A stretch of 64,000 nucleotides of DNA, from the NCBI GenBank assembly GCA_037447655.1, contig JBBHKE010001275.1, positions 124,001-188,000 on the forward strand, in the 5' to 3' direction. The notes under the pieces are model-generated. The model was not told the origin of the DNA and did no database searches. It saw only the letters and a program-made list of their open reading frames with translations. Made by a program: the position numbers and the translations under genes. This stretch comes from Zygnema cylindricum (lineage: Eukaryota; Streptophyta; Zygnematophyceae; Zygnematales; Zygnemataceae). Positions 48,832 through 60,413 of this stretch are shown piece by piece. Position 1 is the stretch's first letter. Each line of letters opens with the position of its first letter.

Positions 48832-49130
48832 AAAAAGCTTTAGTGCGATTATACCATGAACGCGATCGGAAATGGCGTAACAGAACAAAACAACATAGAC
48901 AAGGATTAAAAAAAACTTGAACAACGATGTTCTGACAAATTAATATTTATGTTTTTGGAGTTTAGCGCGCACGCTGCACAACTGTCCACGTTTTTAGGAC
49001 CATACACACTAAACATTGTCTAATGTAGTACTCGCACTTTTATTCTATGGGTAGCACCGTACCTTCCGCGTGGAACAGAATGAAAGCTAAGTGGATGCTA
49101 TAAAAAACGACAAAGCAAAACGCTGATAGC

Positions 49131-49595
49131 TGGTTCCCACCGGAGCATTTCCCATTCCGATGATTTTCCGATTTATGATAAAATATGAAACTTTTAAAAT
49201 CCTTTGTACGTGCGAAAATTTATTTCTATTTGTCGAACGGTGATCCTTTTATTCATAGCCTATTCCCACGGGAAAAAAATCACTTCCGCAACAGACGGAC
49301 GTTGGAATAATGTACGGCTTTCTATGAAAACCGTACAAACGAGCATCCTCAAAATATTGCCGGATGTAGAAGTCGGGTTAAAGTCGCGTATTTCGCCCAA
49401 AAGCTGACGTAGCCAAAACAACATCGAACGGCTATTTCATTGCACTCGCGCGAAACAACTGCAGGTTTTGAACCACCGTCGTCGTCCTTCGAACATTCAA
49501 TACTGCAGGTTTGTTTTCGCGCCTATGTTTGATGACGTCGAAACGTGTACGTTTTCCGATCAGTTTCGGAAAATCAAATGCTCCGGTGGGAACCA
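49131..49595. mobile_element. 465-bp element with perfect 20-bp terminal inverted repeats
   Basis: TGGTTCCCACCGGAGCATTT at 49131-49150 is exactly complementary to 49576-49595. The interior contains TAGCCTATTCCCACGG, the AATAATGTACGGCTTTC block and a TTTGTTTTCGCGCCT block, all shared with the element at 8252-8885. No transposase is encoded. I could not settle the target-site duplication. Confidence 0.85.
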
Positions 49596-49638
49596 TGCCC
49601 GCATCAGAAATGACCGACACGAGGGTGTGCCTTCAGTA

Positions 49639-49837
49639 CACCGTCGATCGTATTTAGCGTGTTGAACACTAATTCGGCGCCCCTAAATTTTGACCCCTGA
49701 ACCTTAAATAGAATAAATGACGCTATTTAAGGACGTGGACCATAAATTGCCACGTCTCCTGGCACTGAATTATAATTAATGACGCTAATTTTTTCTTTAC
49801 TCCAATAATTTCTACACGCTAAATACGATCGACGGTG
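49639..49837. mobile_element. 199-bp TA-inserting element, copy A
   Basis: The termini CACCGTCGATCGTATTTAGC and its complement are perfect over more than 20 bp and are flanked by TA on both sides. The whole element is a near-identical reverse-orientation copy of 59827-60024. It begins only 43 bp after the element at 49131-49595. Confidence 0.92.
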
Positions 49838-49839
49838 TA

Positions 49840-51853
49840 CTGTACTGTAGCTCCCGCAGCAGCAAAGTGACGTAACAAATTGCAGATCTCGCGAACAAAT
49901 CTTTCCATGATCTAGCGGAATCCTTCCTTCATCGCGCGCTACACGTAAACATTCCCTTACCGTCATTTTCGGGCACTTTTGTACGTCAGCTTCAGCTGTA
50001 CAGTTTATAAAAAACTGTACAGCAACCAGAAATTGTGCATTGGAAAGGTCGCCCGAATGAAGCAAACACAGTCTTGTCACGTGTGCGAGAAACGTGCCAG
50101 AATGGTCAGTTCTGGCATCCGGCAGTTAAAATAAACCCGTGATCCTCCAACCAGAAAAACACTGCCGTTAAATATGGATAGGGGCCGTTATATAAGATTT
50201 TTCTGACCACGATTGCGAGTTTTCTGTATTTGATATTAGTACTTTTATTAGGCTCAAAACACGTTACTACTATTTTTTCTTCAAAATAGTTTTTGCCATT
50301 TGTGGTCAGGAAACATTTTATTGAACATATCCGTCAATAATTATTAACCGTTTCTTCAGTTTGGGACGTACGGCACAGATTTCGTAATACTGTACTGCAG
50401 TGGATCGCGTCGACCTCGATTTTAAAAGTCAAATCAGGGTTGAAAAACCTCTTTCCCGGCTGTTGCACGTGGCAGTATTCGTCTGAGAGTAACTCCAAAA
50501 TTTGGGCGATTCAGATTTCACAACAGCCAAAGAAGTTTCCAGAATAATGCGCGGGCAATTTTGCCCTGCTTTTTAGCCTCCGTATATTACACGCGTGAGA
50601 CAAAATATCCGCCCGACTTCCCGCGGCTACCCCAATTATTGAGCTTTTGCAGGTCAATCTTTGCGTTTCATCGCGCCATTAAAAAAAAAAACGATTCATG
50701 ATAGGGTCGGCACCATTACATCGAAATTGTCGTGACATTGGAAGTGTGTGACCGTGACCACGTACAGGTACACAAGTACACGGAGCACACTGGTGGTACA
50801 GAAACATAATGAAGGCGGCATTTACATGCAGCATTGTTGCAACATAGGCTGACATAAAGACTTCACATAGGCTGGAAGACCGTCTCTCTGGCAACCCTAT
50901 AAGACGCAAATCACCCAATGGAGCCCAATCCTCACCTCTGGGAGGCATTAAAATCTTTACTATTGGTGTAATTTTCGATACTGTCAAGCTATTCGATACG
51001 CCGTGGCTCCAAACATATCGGAAAGAGCTGGCGATCATGGACAGCTGGCGATTGACGTCTGAGAGAGGAGTCATAAATGTGCGGCTTAGGTGCTCGACTG
51101 TCGCAATTCACCCCAACCGTGCGATGCTGAGATTCGCGGGCTCAAAAATCTCATTAATCTTCTACGTCCCTTGGGCGCCGCTCATCTTTGCTCTGTTGAT
51201 AATTCTCGAGGAGCATGACATTTTCTTTGGATCAAAGCTTTATCGTAATCTACGGTCCGCAAGTGTCAAACCGTCACATCTGCTATCGTTTCTGCTTGGA
51301 CCGCACCGTACCTCTCGCGCCAGTTCATGGCTTCGTGGCACTTTCGCACGCGGAGTTCCTGGTCATTTCGAGCGAAACTGCCTGGCAGGTGCGAGCAGGC
51401 GCGGGAAAACGGGGGGAAGCGGGCGGTGCCAGCCGGGTACGGCCGGGAGCTTGGCGGTAGTACGGCGGTCCTTCAAATAATGTATTTTTGTTTGCTTTCT
51501 CCAGAAGTTCCTCGGAACGAACTTTCGGGGATTATTTGTTTTGGACCATCATTCTGGGAAGGTCAGCCTTCCAAAAAACGTACGGATGCACACTTTTCGA
51601 TGCCCATAAATTTCGGGCATCTAAAATTTACATGACAGACGTACCCCTCTAATGCTATAGCCGTATTTTCGTAATTCCACCTGCTTTGTTGTTGTACCAT
51701 GTCTCTCCACCAATTTGTATAGCTTATACTATCGTGTGCTCATAAACGGGATTATATTAAAACATCACATATGTGTGAAAGAATACCAGTAAATGAAGCC
51801 CAATAATCAAGGGTTTTTACAGATTACTTGTTATCAAGCTACGATAGCCACTA
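49840..51853. other. Intergenic DNA; dispersed repeat fragment near 51.5 kb
   Basis: I see no supported gene. A stretch at 51500-51690 (CCAGAAGTTCC, then GATTATTTGTTTTGG, then TTTCGGGCATC) resembles 44836-45060 in the same order and orientation, so the two are diverged copies of one repeat. The part at about 51300-51470 is unusually rich in G+C, and its open frames in several phases are probably due to composition. Confidence 0.4.
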
Positions 51854-52042
51854 CACCACTCATCATTATTAGTGTTAAATAAAATTCAAACTTGTTTGAT
51901 TTTCAATCAAAGACCGCCAATAGGAAGTTGAGAATCTTGCCTTTCAATGGCAACCATCAAATTGACAATTCGACAAGTGTGCACGAATAAAAGATGTTTT
52001 AAGTGGTGGAATAAACTTTAACCCTAATAACGATTAGCGGTG
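51854..52042. mobile_element. 189-bp TA-inserting element
   Basis: The left end CACCACTCATCATTATTAGT and the right end CCCTAATAACGATTAGCGGTG are diverged family termini, each flanked by TA. The interior resembles the eroded copy at 12440-12650. Confidence 0.8.
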
Positions 52043-52795
52043 TACTCCTTTGCCATACGATTGTATTAATGATTTTGAAGGTATGCTTGTTATGTAAATC
52101 ATATTAAAGCATTATCGTACACCCATTAAGATCCCAAAAACTACTATCAATTGTTGATGAAGCATGATGTCGAAATTGTGTACACATAGACATCTGGTTA
52201 CAATAACTTTATTTATTGTACCATGTGATATTGTGATTGAAATAATTTAAACGAAATGTACATTTTTAGTTTACTCCAAAGATGTGGTTTACCGTTAACA
52301 CTCTTGATTGCTGTTATTAACCCTCTTTATGAGTTATTGGGGCGCACTCCTAAATTAGTGTTATTAAGAGTAATAACGATGGACAATGTACTCCGTGAAT
52401 CTTTGTTGATGTTAACAACATTAAATAACAGCCTTAGATTACTGCCTTTAAACCTAAAATATTAATAATACTGCTCTTTCCCATAAGCCAACAGATGTAC
52501 GATTTAATTTACCATTTACGCTAATTCAAGAGATGTTTGAATAGGTGTAATGTACGGAATGAACCATTCCGTACGTTAACTTTCTCATTATCTGGTACAT
52601 TAAGCACATAAAATGAGTAGGCGTGACACGTGAAAGTGAGTGGCGTTGGCACAAGAAATCACCCTCATATTTTATACATAAAAACGAAGCGTTAGGGGAA
52701 AAAGAGTGTTCTCGCATGTTCAAACGTCGACCATGTGAGCACATACCATAGAGGCTATACCGTTATACTGTTGAATGCGCAGACAACCACTTGTA

Positions 52796-53436
52796 CACCG
52801 TGAATCGCTATTAGCGTAATGAAAAAATTAGCGTTATTTACGCTATTTGGGAATTTGGGGGTTTTGAGGGAAATCATTTACTCTAAGGGTGACGTTCCTT
52901 CAGACCAAAATTGGGGTACACCGTGAATCGCTATTAGCGGTCATGACTCTAATTGAGGTACCCTGTTTTTTTCGGCAAACTCTTAAATCGAATTAATGAT
53001 TATAAATGTTTCTAAACGTTATTTGAGGCACCCCATTAAATAGGGTTCATAACTCTAATATGGTGCCATTTTTAATAGGGTGGTGTACGGAATGTCAAAG
53101 CCGTACTATTTTGTACTTTTTCAAGTAGAAAAGTACAAAAAAAATATTCACGATGTCACGTAGTCGCGCTAACATGTAATTGCGTAAATATTATCCGGCA
53201 TACGCGGATGTCAAAAAAACGCGACGGCATACGATTTGAACAATTTCGTACATGCACATATTTTAGTATGGATATATTATGCGCCGAAAATTTGTACAAA
53301 ACATTTTAGAAATAGAGTTAATGATAAATTAGAATAAAAGTTTTTTTGGGAAAAATTGAATTTCCCAATTAGCGTAAATAACGATAATTGTTTCATTACA
53401 CTATCTATTTCATTACGCTAATAGCGATTCACGGTG
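52796..53436. mobile_element. 641-bp TA-inserting element with a second terminus inside
   Basis: The left end CACCGTGAATCGCTATTAGC is matched perfectly by its complement at the right end, and the identity continues through CGTAATGAAA. TA flanks both ends. A further family terminus starts at 52919 in the same orientation, also preceded by TA, suggesting a second element inserted inside the first. Its far end, possibly near 53085 (GGTG followed by TA), is not clear. Confidence 0.85.
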
Positions 53437-54554
53437 TAATTTACAATAATGAGCGCCTATCCGTACTAGGTCATACTGCTTATTTTGTTTTTATGATCGA
53501 ACAACATTACAGAGAATAACCATTTACAGGAAAAAATGAGCCGCGACATGTTGGATAATGAACATAAGTGTCAAGACGGCAACCGACGAAAATCGAAGAA
53601 TTTATCACATGATTTATCTATTCAAGAATCCTAACCGAAATCACAAAAGTAATCTTGTAACAAACTTTTGTCACACTATTTTTATTTATGCCCATCCGTC
53701 ACACTATTCGTGGCAGCGCTCATTCGTCACGCGAAAAAATAGAGAGTCAAAAACTGTAAAAAAAACGAGCTGGTATCTGCCAAGGTGTTTGCAAAGAGTA
53801 CATAAATTATGTCGTACGATGACTTGGTCCACACGTACATGGTACGAAAATTAAGATTTCAATATGAAGTTGGTCGGTGAGATTTTTTTTTTACGATTTT
53901 CAATATACGATCTTATCTTACGTGGTACCATTCAATTTTGAGCATGTGGATTACAGAATATGCGCGATAGAACATCGTTCAAAATGCAACATCATTTAAT
54001 GTTCGCCGTACAACTACAGAAATTCTTGATGGAACACCACCCTAATTTGTTTTTTAAAGGGTTTTTATTAATTCTATTTGAGAATTTGGGTAAAAAAACG
54101 GGGTACCGCAATTAGAGTCATCGACGCTAATAACGATTCACGGTGTACTGTAATGTTACTACTGTAATGTAGTACACCGCACGTGCAACGAGCCAAAACC
54201 AAAGAAATGACTACCCGGCAAAAATAAGACTGATTGCTTGTAACTAATCCAACCCTAATTGTCATATTCGTACGGATTTTTACTTTTTTCCGAAAACTAC
54301 GTAATATTCGTGACTTTCATAAACTTATGTGAAATTCATTTAATTTTCGCTGTACGGAAAAATTTACGGAATTTAAAAAAAAAAGACGTTGCACCAATTG
54401 CGCGGCCGAAGTTTGAATTTGTTCAGAAAACGACCTCTCTGAACAAGAAGCTGCCATTGAAGATGCAATAGTAGCGGCAAGTAGAGGTACCATTGGAACT
54501 GCCTTCGACGTTTTCGCGGACCTCACCATAAGCATCCATGCATAGAACTTGCGG

Positions 54555-56492
54555 AATACAGTGGGAGCATGTTAAGGCTCGAGACGGGGGGGCTACTTGG
54601 AAACAACCAAACATGTATATGTATCTCCTGCAACTTCAAATACAATGGTCAAGCAACTAGGATTAGAAAACACCTTCTTGGGAATGTGAAAAGTGGAGGA
54701 ATTAGAGCTTGCCATTTATGTCCGGACGAGGTGAAAGAGGAGTTTACTGCATCGGAAACTAATAGAACTTCTCATGGCTCTCAGAAACGTGTTATATTTG
54801 ATTTGGATGATCTCACCGAGTGTCCTGGTGGATCTAGCCAGAGCAATAAGGTACAAGGCGTTCAAACAAAAATAACCAAATTTGTTCATAAGCATAACAA
54901 GAAAGAGGTAGATGTAGCATGGGCCAAGGCTTTCGTTTCCAATGGCTTACCGTTCCGACTATTAGATGAACCTTATTATAAGGCAGCGGTGAAAAAAACG
55001 GGGGAGGTAGGGGGTTTTTACAAGTAACCTTACCAGAATGCCATGAGAACTCGTTTCTTGGCATAGAGAAAGGCAACAGTAAAACAAGACTAGGCGAGCT
55101 ACATGGAGACGCTAAAAGCCACCGATGCCTCGATCACATCAGATGGATGGACAGAAGTTGATGACACGTCTCTCGTTAACATTATAGCTGTCACCCCTAA
55201 GGGTGACATGTTTCTCACGGCGGACGACACTAGAGGGCAAATTAAGGATGCTGATTATGTTTGTAAGGTGTTAGAGAAGGGAGTTATTGCGGTAGGGGTC
55301 GAGAATGTGGTGCAAGTTGTGACATATTTTGCCCCTGTGAACAAGGCTGCAGCCTCGCTGCTCGTGAGTAAATATATTTTGATCACCTGGACGTCATGCG
55401 TTGCCCACATTTTGGACTTACCGCTGGAGGATTCGGGCAAGTTGCCATTTATTTCAACACCAGTTCGAGAGGCAAAAGAGGTGCTAAAAATTATTACCAA
55501 TCATAACACGAGTGCTGCCATGTTCAACAAAATCTCTACACTTTGGATGTTGAAACCTGGAGAGACGAGGTTTGCGACAAATTTCGTCATGCTCCAAATA
55601 TTTTTACGAGTGAAGGACAACTTGGAGTGCTTAATGTTTTATGACAATTACAAATATTGGAAGGGTAAGGCTGCATACAAGATCGAGGGGCTAAAGATTA
55701 AAGGTCACATTCTGAGCCCAACCATTTAGACAAGAGTGACGGAGGCTGTGGCAGTTTCAGAGCCGGTGGTGCGGCTAATGATGGAGTGTGACAAAGGGGC
55801 CCCGAACGTGGGGAAGGTTTGTTATGGTTTTCATATCGTTGGTCGATTTTTGCAAAAGTTATCCATCAATGGAGGTGAAACAAATCATGAAGCCCTACAT
55901 ATATTGGAAGAACTGAAGACATCGTTCATGGGGAGATGGGAGATGGCCCATAGTCCCATGTATGCCGCTTCGATCCCGAGAACCAAAGTGCTACCTATGG
56001 GCATCATAAAGATGCGTTAGTAATGTAAGGCTTTGAGACCATGCTTGAAAAAATGTTGCCAAATGTGGAGGAGCAACATAGGCTCGCATTGAGCTGTCTA
56101 GATATATAGGTTTTGAGGGTGTTTTTGGAAAGGATGTAACAAAAGCTTGTGCTAAGAAGATGTCAGGGTGGAAATAGTGGCAGGAGTTTGGAGGTGTCAC
56201 CCCAATCTTGCATAAGGTAGCAATTAGAATCCTCGCCCAATGCTCAATTGCCAACGCATGTGAGAGGAATTGGTTAACCTATGACCATATTCACTCTAAG
56301 AAAAGAAACAGGCTCACAGCTAATAGGGCCAAAGATCTTGTATGGGTCTTTAGCAATCTTAGATTGTTACACAAGACCTAGGATATCACTTATGAAGAGG
56401 CCATGGTAGCATGGGAGGAAGAGGAAGGGGAGGTAGGGGAGGAAAGGGAGGAGGTTTTTCATGATGACATGTTTGACCTAGATTTGGAGTAA
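54555..56492 (+). pseudogene. Decayed hAT-superfamily transposase
   Basis: Parts of a plant hAT transposase lie in order but in different frames. First is a BED-type zinc finger region: WEHVKARDGGATW near 54558-54600, then after a frameshift CISCNFKYNG with HLLGN and HLCPDEVKEEF. Next is a DUF659-like region (55103-55729) with SDGWTEVDDTSLVNIIAV and CVAHILDLPLEDSGKLP. Last is a C-terminal dimerisation region (about 56167-56370) with CERNWLTYDHIHSKKRN, then an acidic tail ending at 56492. Stops at 55025, 55727, 56019 and several later positions, plus the frameshifts, mean no active enzyme is made. Family knowledge: hAT elements move by cut-and-paste and leave 8-bp target duplications. I could not place the element's ends. 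Confidence 0.88.
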
Positions 56493-56995
56493 AGAGATTT
56501 CCACTAAGAAGAGATAATTTTAATGTGAAAACAAAACCATGTCCTAAAAATTAATGCAAAGATGATTTTTTATTTATTTAATGTTAACCTGGAGTTTTCA
56601 TTGTTGGCATGGTGTACCATTCGCAAGTCAATAGAAAGACGGTTTTTTTTCTCTTCCATGTGAACTTGTATTTTTTCATTATTGACATGTTATAATAAGG
56701 CCATGTTGAATCAACGACAAAGCAACCTACTCGTTGGTCCTTTATAGTAGTTCAGCGGTGATGCCGCTTCGTTGCTGGTTCAACAACCAACGACGAAGCA
56801 GCTTGGTCGCTTGTTCAACAGCCTAGTTGCTGATTTGGCGTCGTGGTTGCCGCGTCGTTGGTTTTTTCACTTCACTATTTTTTAGCGTATGTCGTATCCA
56901 AAATATAATAAATTTGAAACTTTCAAAAATAAAAAAATGTACGGAAATGTACTGGTACATAGTTAAGCACGCATTTTATAATGTATTTTTCATTG

Positions 56996-57053
56996 TTAAA
57001 TGCGTATCGTGCGTAGTATTCGCGCGTTCGTTTCATGCGTATTATGCGCACGG
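56996..57053. repeat. 58-bp dispersed repeat, copy 2
   Basis: This is the second copy of the repeat at 5550-5607. It lies downstream of the hAT relic and is followed by GTACG-rich sequence like that of 4.9-5.5 kb. Confidence 0.75.
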
Positions 57054-58000
57054 ACAACTATGAATCCAGCCAATCAAACTTTGGAAGTAAAGCATAGAGG
57101 TACCAAACGTATGGATTTTCATTTTTGTACGAAAATGCGTTAATTTTTTAAGATTTTGAATTTTTTGTTAAATTCGTATAATTTTTCGTGTACGAAAAAA
57201 TGTACGAACAAAATGTACGGAATTATAAAAAAAATGGTTGAAATTACACCGTGAACCGCTATTGAATTTAAGAAATCGGTACACATTCCCATGCTTTTAG
57301 GGTAGCTGCGAAAGCTTGTGTTCACATATTCAACGCTTGAACATGTGAGAACAACTTAGCGCTAGTTTCTTTGATTTGGAATCAAATCTGCGTACGATTT
57401 TTTGTGCGACGCATTCAATTTCCACTGTGGAGGCCTTTGTCTGACACTTATTTTGTACGGCTATGCAAAATAAATTTAAGATTTAGCACGAAATGACACA
57501 TTTCGTGGTACACTATTTAAAAACATTCGAAATTAGTAACTATTGTTATTTAAACAGTATTAATATATGAGTACGCTTTTACATGTGGCACACTCAATTT
57601 TCCCTGTCGACGCCATTACCTGACACTTATTTTGTACATCTATACGAAATAAATAGTAGTTTTAGTACGGAATGACACATTTCGTACATAACACTCTCTT
57701 AAAATATGCGATGCGAGGCCAGCGGAAGCTGCGAGAAAATCTTTGACGGAAGATATAATAAAATACCCTTTACTTTTATAAATGAGCACATACTCTAAGT
57801 TGTAGTAGTACTTTGGAATAAATGTTTTCTATTTTATATTTTATTATGAAGTCAAAGTCGGTCAACGCATTTTTTTTTTTTTGCATTTGTTCCGTGTGCA
57901 TATATCATTATTTTTTCGACGTTTCATGCGTGCCTTTAAAACCCTTGCTACCTCTATGAAGTAAAGCGAAACTCATGGCTGCGGCGGCGGCAACCAAACC

Positions 58001-58560
58001 ATAGTTCAAAAGTAGGTGACTGTACGTCCATACAATATGCTTATTGTACGCAAAGCATACAATATGCCCTTAAGACCCATATTGTATTGGCCGCAAAATG
58101 AAATAAAATAGGAACAGGGTTGAGTTGCACATCGATCGATAGAGAATTAAACTTGATGTCTAAATTTTGAAAAGCATTCGGACATTTTTTATTTTTTTGT
58201 GAGTTTTGAGGTCTTTTTTATTTAAACCGTCAGATTTGGACGATCGGATGATCGCTGATCAAAGTAGCGATCTAAGAAGATCACATGAAAAGCCCATAAC
58301 ACAACTTACGATAGGACTTACGTCCGCGTTTTTTTTTTCGGGTTTTCTTTCCTGCGGAATGTCATCATACGCCGTGTCAGTTTGCTTAAAAAATTCGTCC
58401 GGCGCCGTGCGTTGTACTATGATGATACGTCATATTTTTACGTTCGTACAAGAGTGTGCACAACGCACACACATACAGTATGCCTACTCTGCGCGAGTTT
58501 TGTGTCAAGTTTTGTGCGTCTACTAAAGGTCTACTATAAAAACACCTATTTTTGAACTAT
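58001..58560. mobile_element. 560-bp inverted-repeat element, ATAGTTCAAAAGTAGGTG family
   Basis: ATAGTTCAAAAGTAGGTG at the left end pairs with CACCTATTTTTGAACTAT at the right end (one mismatch in 18). It is the longer, reverse-orientation relative of 5614-5885, sharing the AATATGCTTATTGTACG palindromic part and the GATCGGATGATCGCTGATCA part. A 106-codon frame at 58206-58526 inside it has no recognisable domain. Confidence 0.8.
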
Positions 58561-59320
58561 GAACCAAACCATAGTTGTTCACGACGTTTCGTGCGAACAA
58601 TTTAATCGCGACGAATTATACGTAACAAACGCATTGAACCTTTTGAAAAAATCGTTAAAATCATTAATGAATTTTATTCCGTACAATTCCGTACATGTAA
58701 AACAAATTGAGTTTTACATGTAACGCAGTTTCTACATTTTCCGTACAGTTCCTGTCTCTTTTCGTCATAGTCCGTACAATTTTGTTACAATTCCGTATGT
58801 TTCCCGTTAAATTTATGTTCAGTTTACCGGACAGAAAGTACTACGAAGTGCAACGTATCTTTTAGTCAAATTCCGTACTTTTTTGGTACAAAATTGTACA
58901 GTTACTGTACATACTGTATAGTTTCTGTAAATTATCTGTTCAGTTTACCGGACAGAAAGTACATCGCGTTTTTTTCCGATTTATTCAAAAGTCACGAATT
59001 ATACGTTTTAATCGGAAAAAAGGAAAAAATTGCGCGATTTGAACAACTATGAACCAAACCAAATGACTGGCCGACAATAAAAGAAAACAAACCGCCTGGC
59101 AGAAACAGAAAAGTAGAAAAATGACTGCTAGGCACTCAGTCAGCCAATCACAAACGTCCGAAGAACCGTGAAACTCACGGTGACGGCGGCTATAAAAATA
59201 TATCCGGTTGCCCGGCAACTATAGAAAAACTGATTGCCCAGTACTCATGCACAATCACAAACGCCAAAAAGGTCACAGACGGAACGTTTCGCGCTTAGTA
59301 AAATAGATGTATGTTAACTA

Positions 59321-60124
59321 CACCGTGAATCGTAATCAGGGTAAAAAAATAATTAGTGTAAATATATAATTAGTGTTATAAATTCTAATTTGGATTCTCG
59401 TTTTCTCAGAAAACAAAATCACTCTAATTTATCAATAACCCTAATTTGGGTTTCTCTCCGTAATAGCTATCCGCGCTGAATATCTTTACAGTAAATTAGG
59501 TACACGAACAGAATTTGACAAAACGTACATTTTCGCGTCATTATGACTTTTTACAGTAGGCGGTTTATGAAAATGCAGTTACATGATAACGCCCTGTATT
59601 AAATATCTTTTTGTACGTTTTTACTTAATAAAGTACAGTTTTGCACGGTCACACACGGACCGTACGCCACACTATTTAGAACGACACTATTTTAGAGTTG
59701 TTAACGCGAAATTCAAAAGTAACTTAAATAAAGTAGATAAAAATTTAGAGTTATTTATTCTATTTGAGGTTTTAGGGTCAATATTCGGGGTGACAGAATT
59801 AGCGTTAATAACGCTAGTTTTCAGTACACCGTCGATCGTATTTAGCGTGTAGAATTATTAGAGTAAAGAAAAAATTAGCGTCATTAATTATAATTCAGTG
59901 TTAGGAGACGTGGCAAGTTATGGTCCACGTCCTTAAATAGCGTCATTTATTCTATTTAAGGTTCAAGGGTCAAAATTTAGGGGCGCCGAATTAGTGTTCA
60001 ACACGCTAAATACGATCGACGGTGTACTGTACTGTTAATGTTTTGTTGCTTCGGGTCATTGAACCTGAAATAAACGTTAGTAATACAGTTTTAGGTTTCT
60101 TCACACTAATAACGATTCACGGTG
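59321..60124. mobile_element. 804-bp TA-flanked element carrying a nested copy
   Basis: The left terminus CACCGTGAATCGTAATCAGG and the right terminus CTAATAACGATTCACGGTG are both flanked by TA. The complete element at 59827-60024 lies within it, so the outer element was probably about 600 bp before the nested insertion. Confidence 0.7.
59827..60024. mobile_element. 198-bp TA-inserting element, copy B (nested)
   Basis: It has perfect CACCGTCGATCGTATTTAGC termini and TA on both sides. It is nearly identical, in reverse orientation, to 49639-49837. Both copies also share the outer bases CAG and CTG, which may mean that the true terminus starts with CAGTA or that both entered the same motif. Confidence 0.92.
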
Positions 60125-60212
60125 TAGTGTGCACAGAATCCTGGTCCAACCAGAAACATACAGTTGAAAGGCTTCTGTTATAGAGCCACTTCTGTCGACG
60201 AGAGGATAATTA

Positions 60213-60411
60213 CACCGTGAATCGTTGTTAGCCTTATGTACGCTATATCGGCACCCCAAAATTTTGACATTGATACCTTAAATATAATATATTATACTAT
60301 TTCAGGACGTGGACCATAATCTGCCACGTCTCCTGGCGCTAAATTAGAATGAATGACGCTAATTTTTTCTTTACACTAATAATTTCTATACGCTAATAAC
60401 GATTCAAGGTG
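60213..60411. mobile_element. 199-bp TA-inserting element abutting the next one
   Basis: The left terminus is CACCGTGAATCGTTGTTAGC and the right terminus GCTAATAACGATTCAAGGTG. The interior resembles 49639-49837 (GGACGTGGACCATAATCTGC block) although the termini are of the GAATCG type. The TA at 60412-60413 is shared with the element that follows. Confidence 0.85.
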
Positions 60412-60413
60412 TA

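Noticed and set aside
58206-58526. 106-codon plus-strand frame as a gene
   Set aside because: It lies within a short inverted-repeat element, has no recognisable domain and is not preserved in the related copy at 5614-5885.
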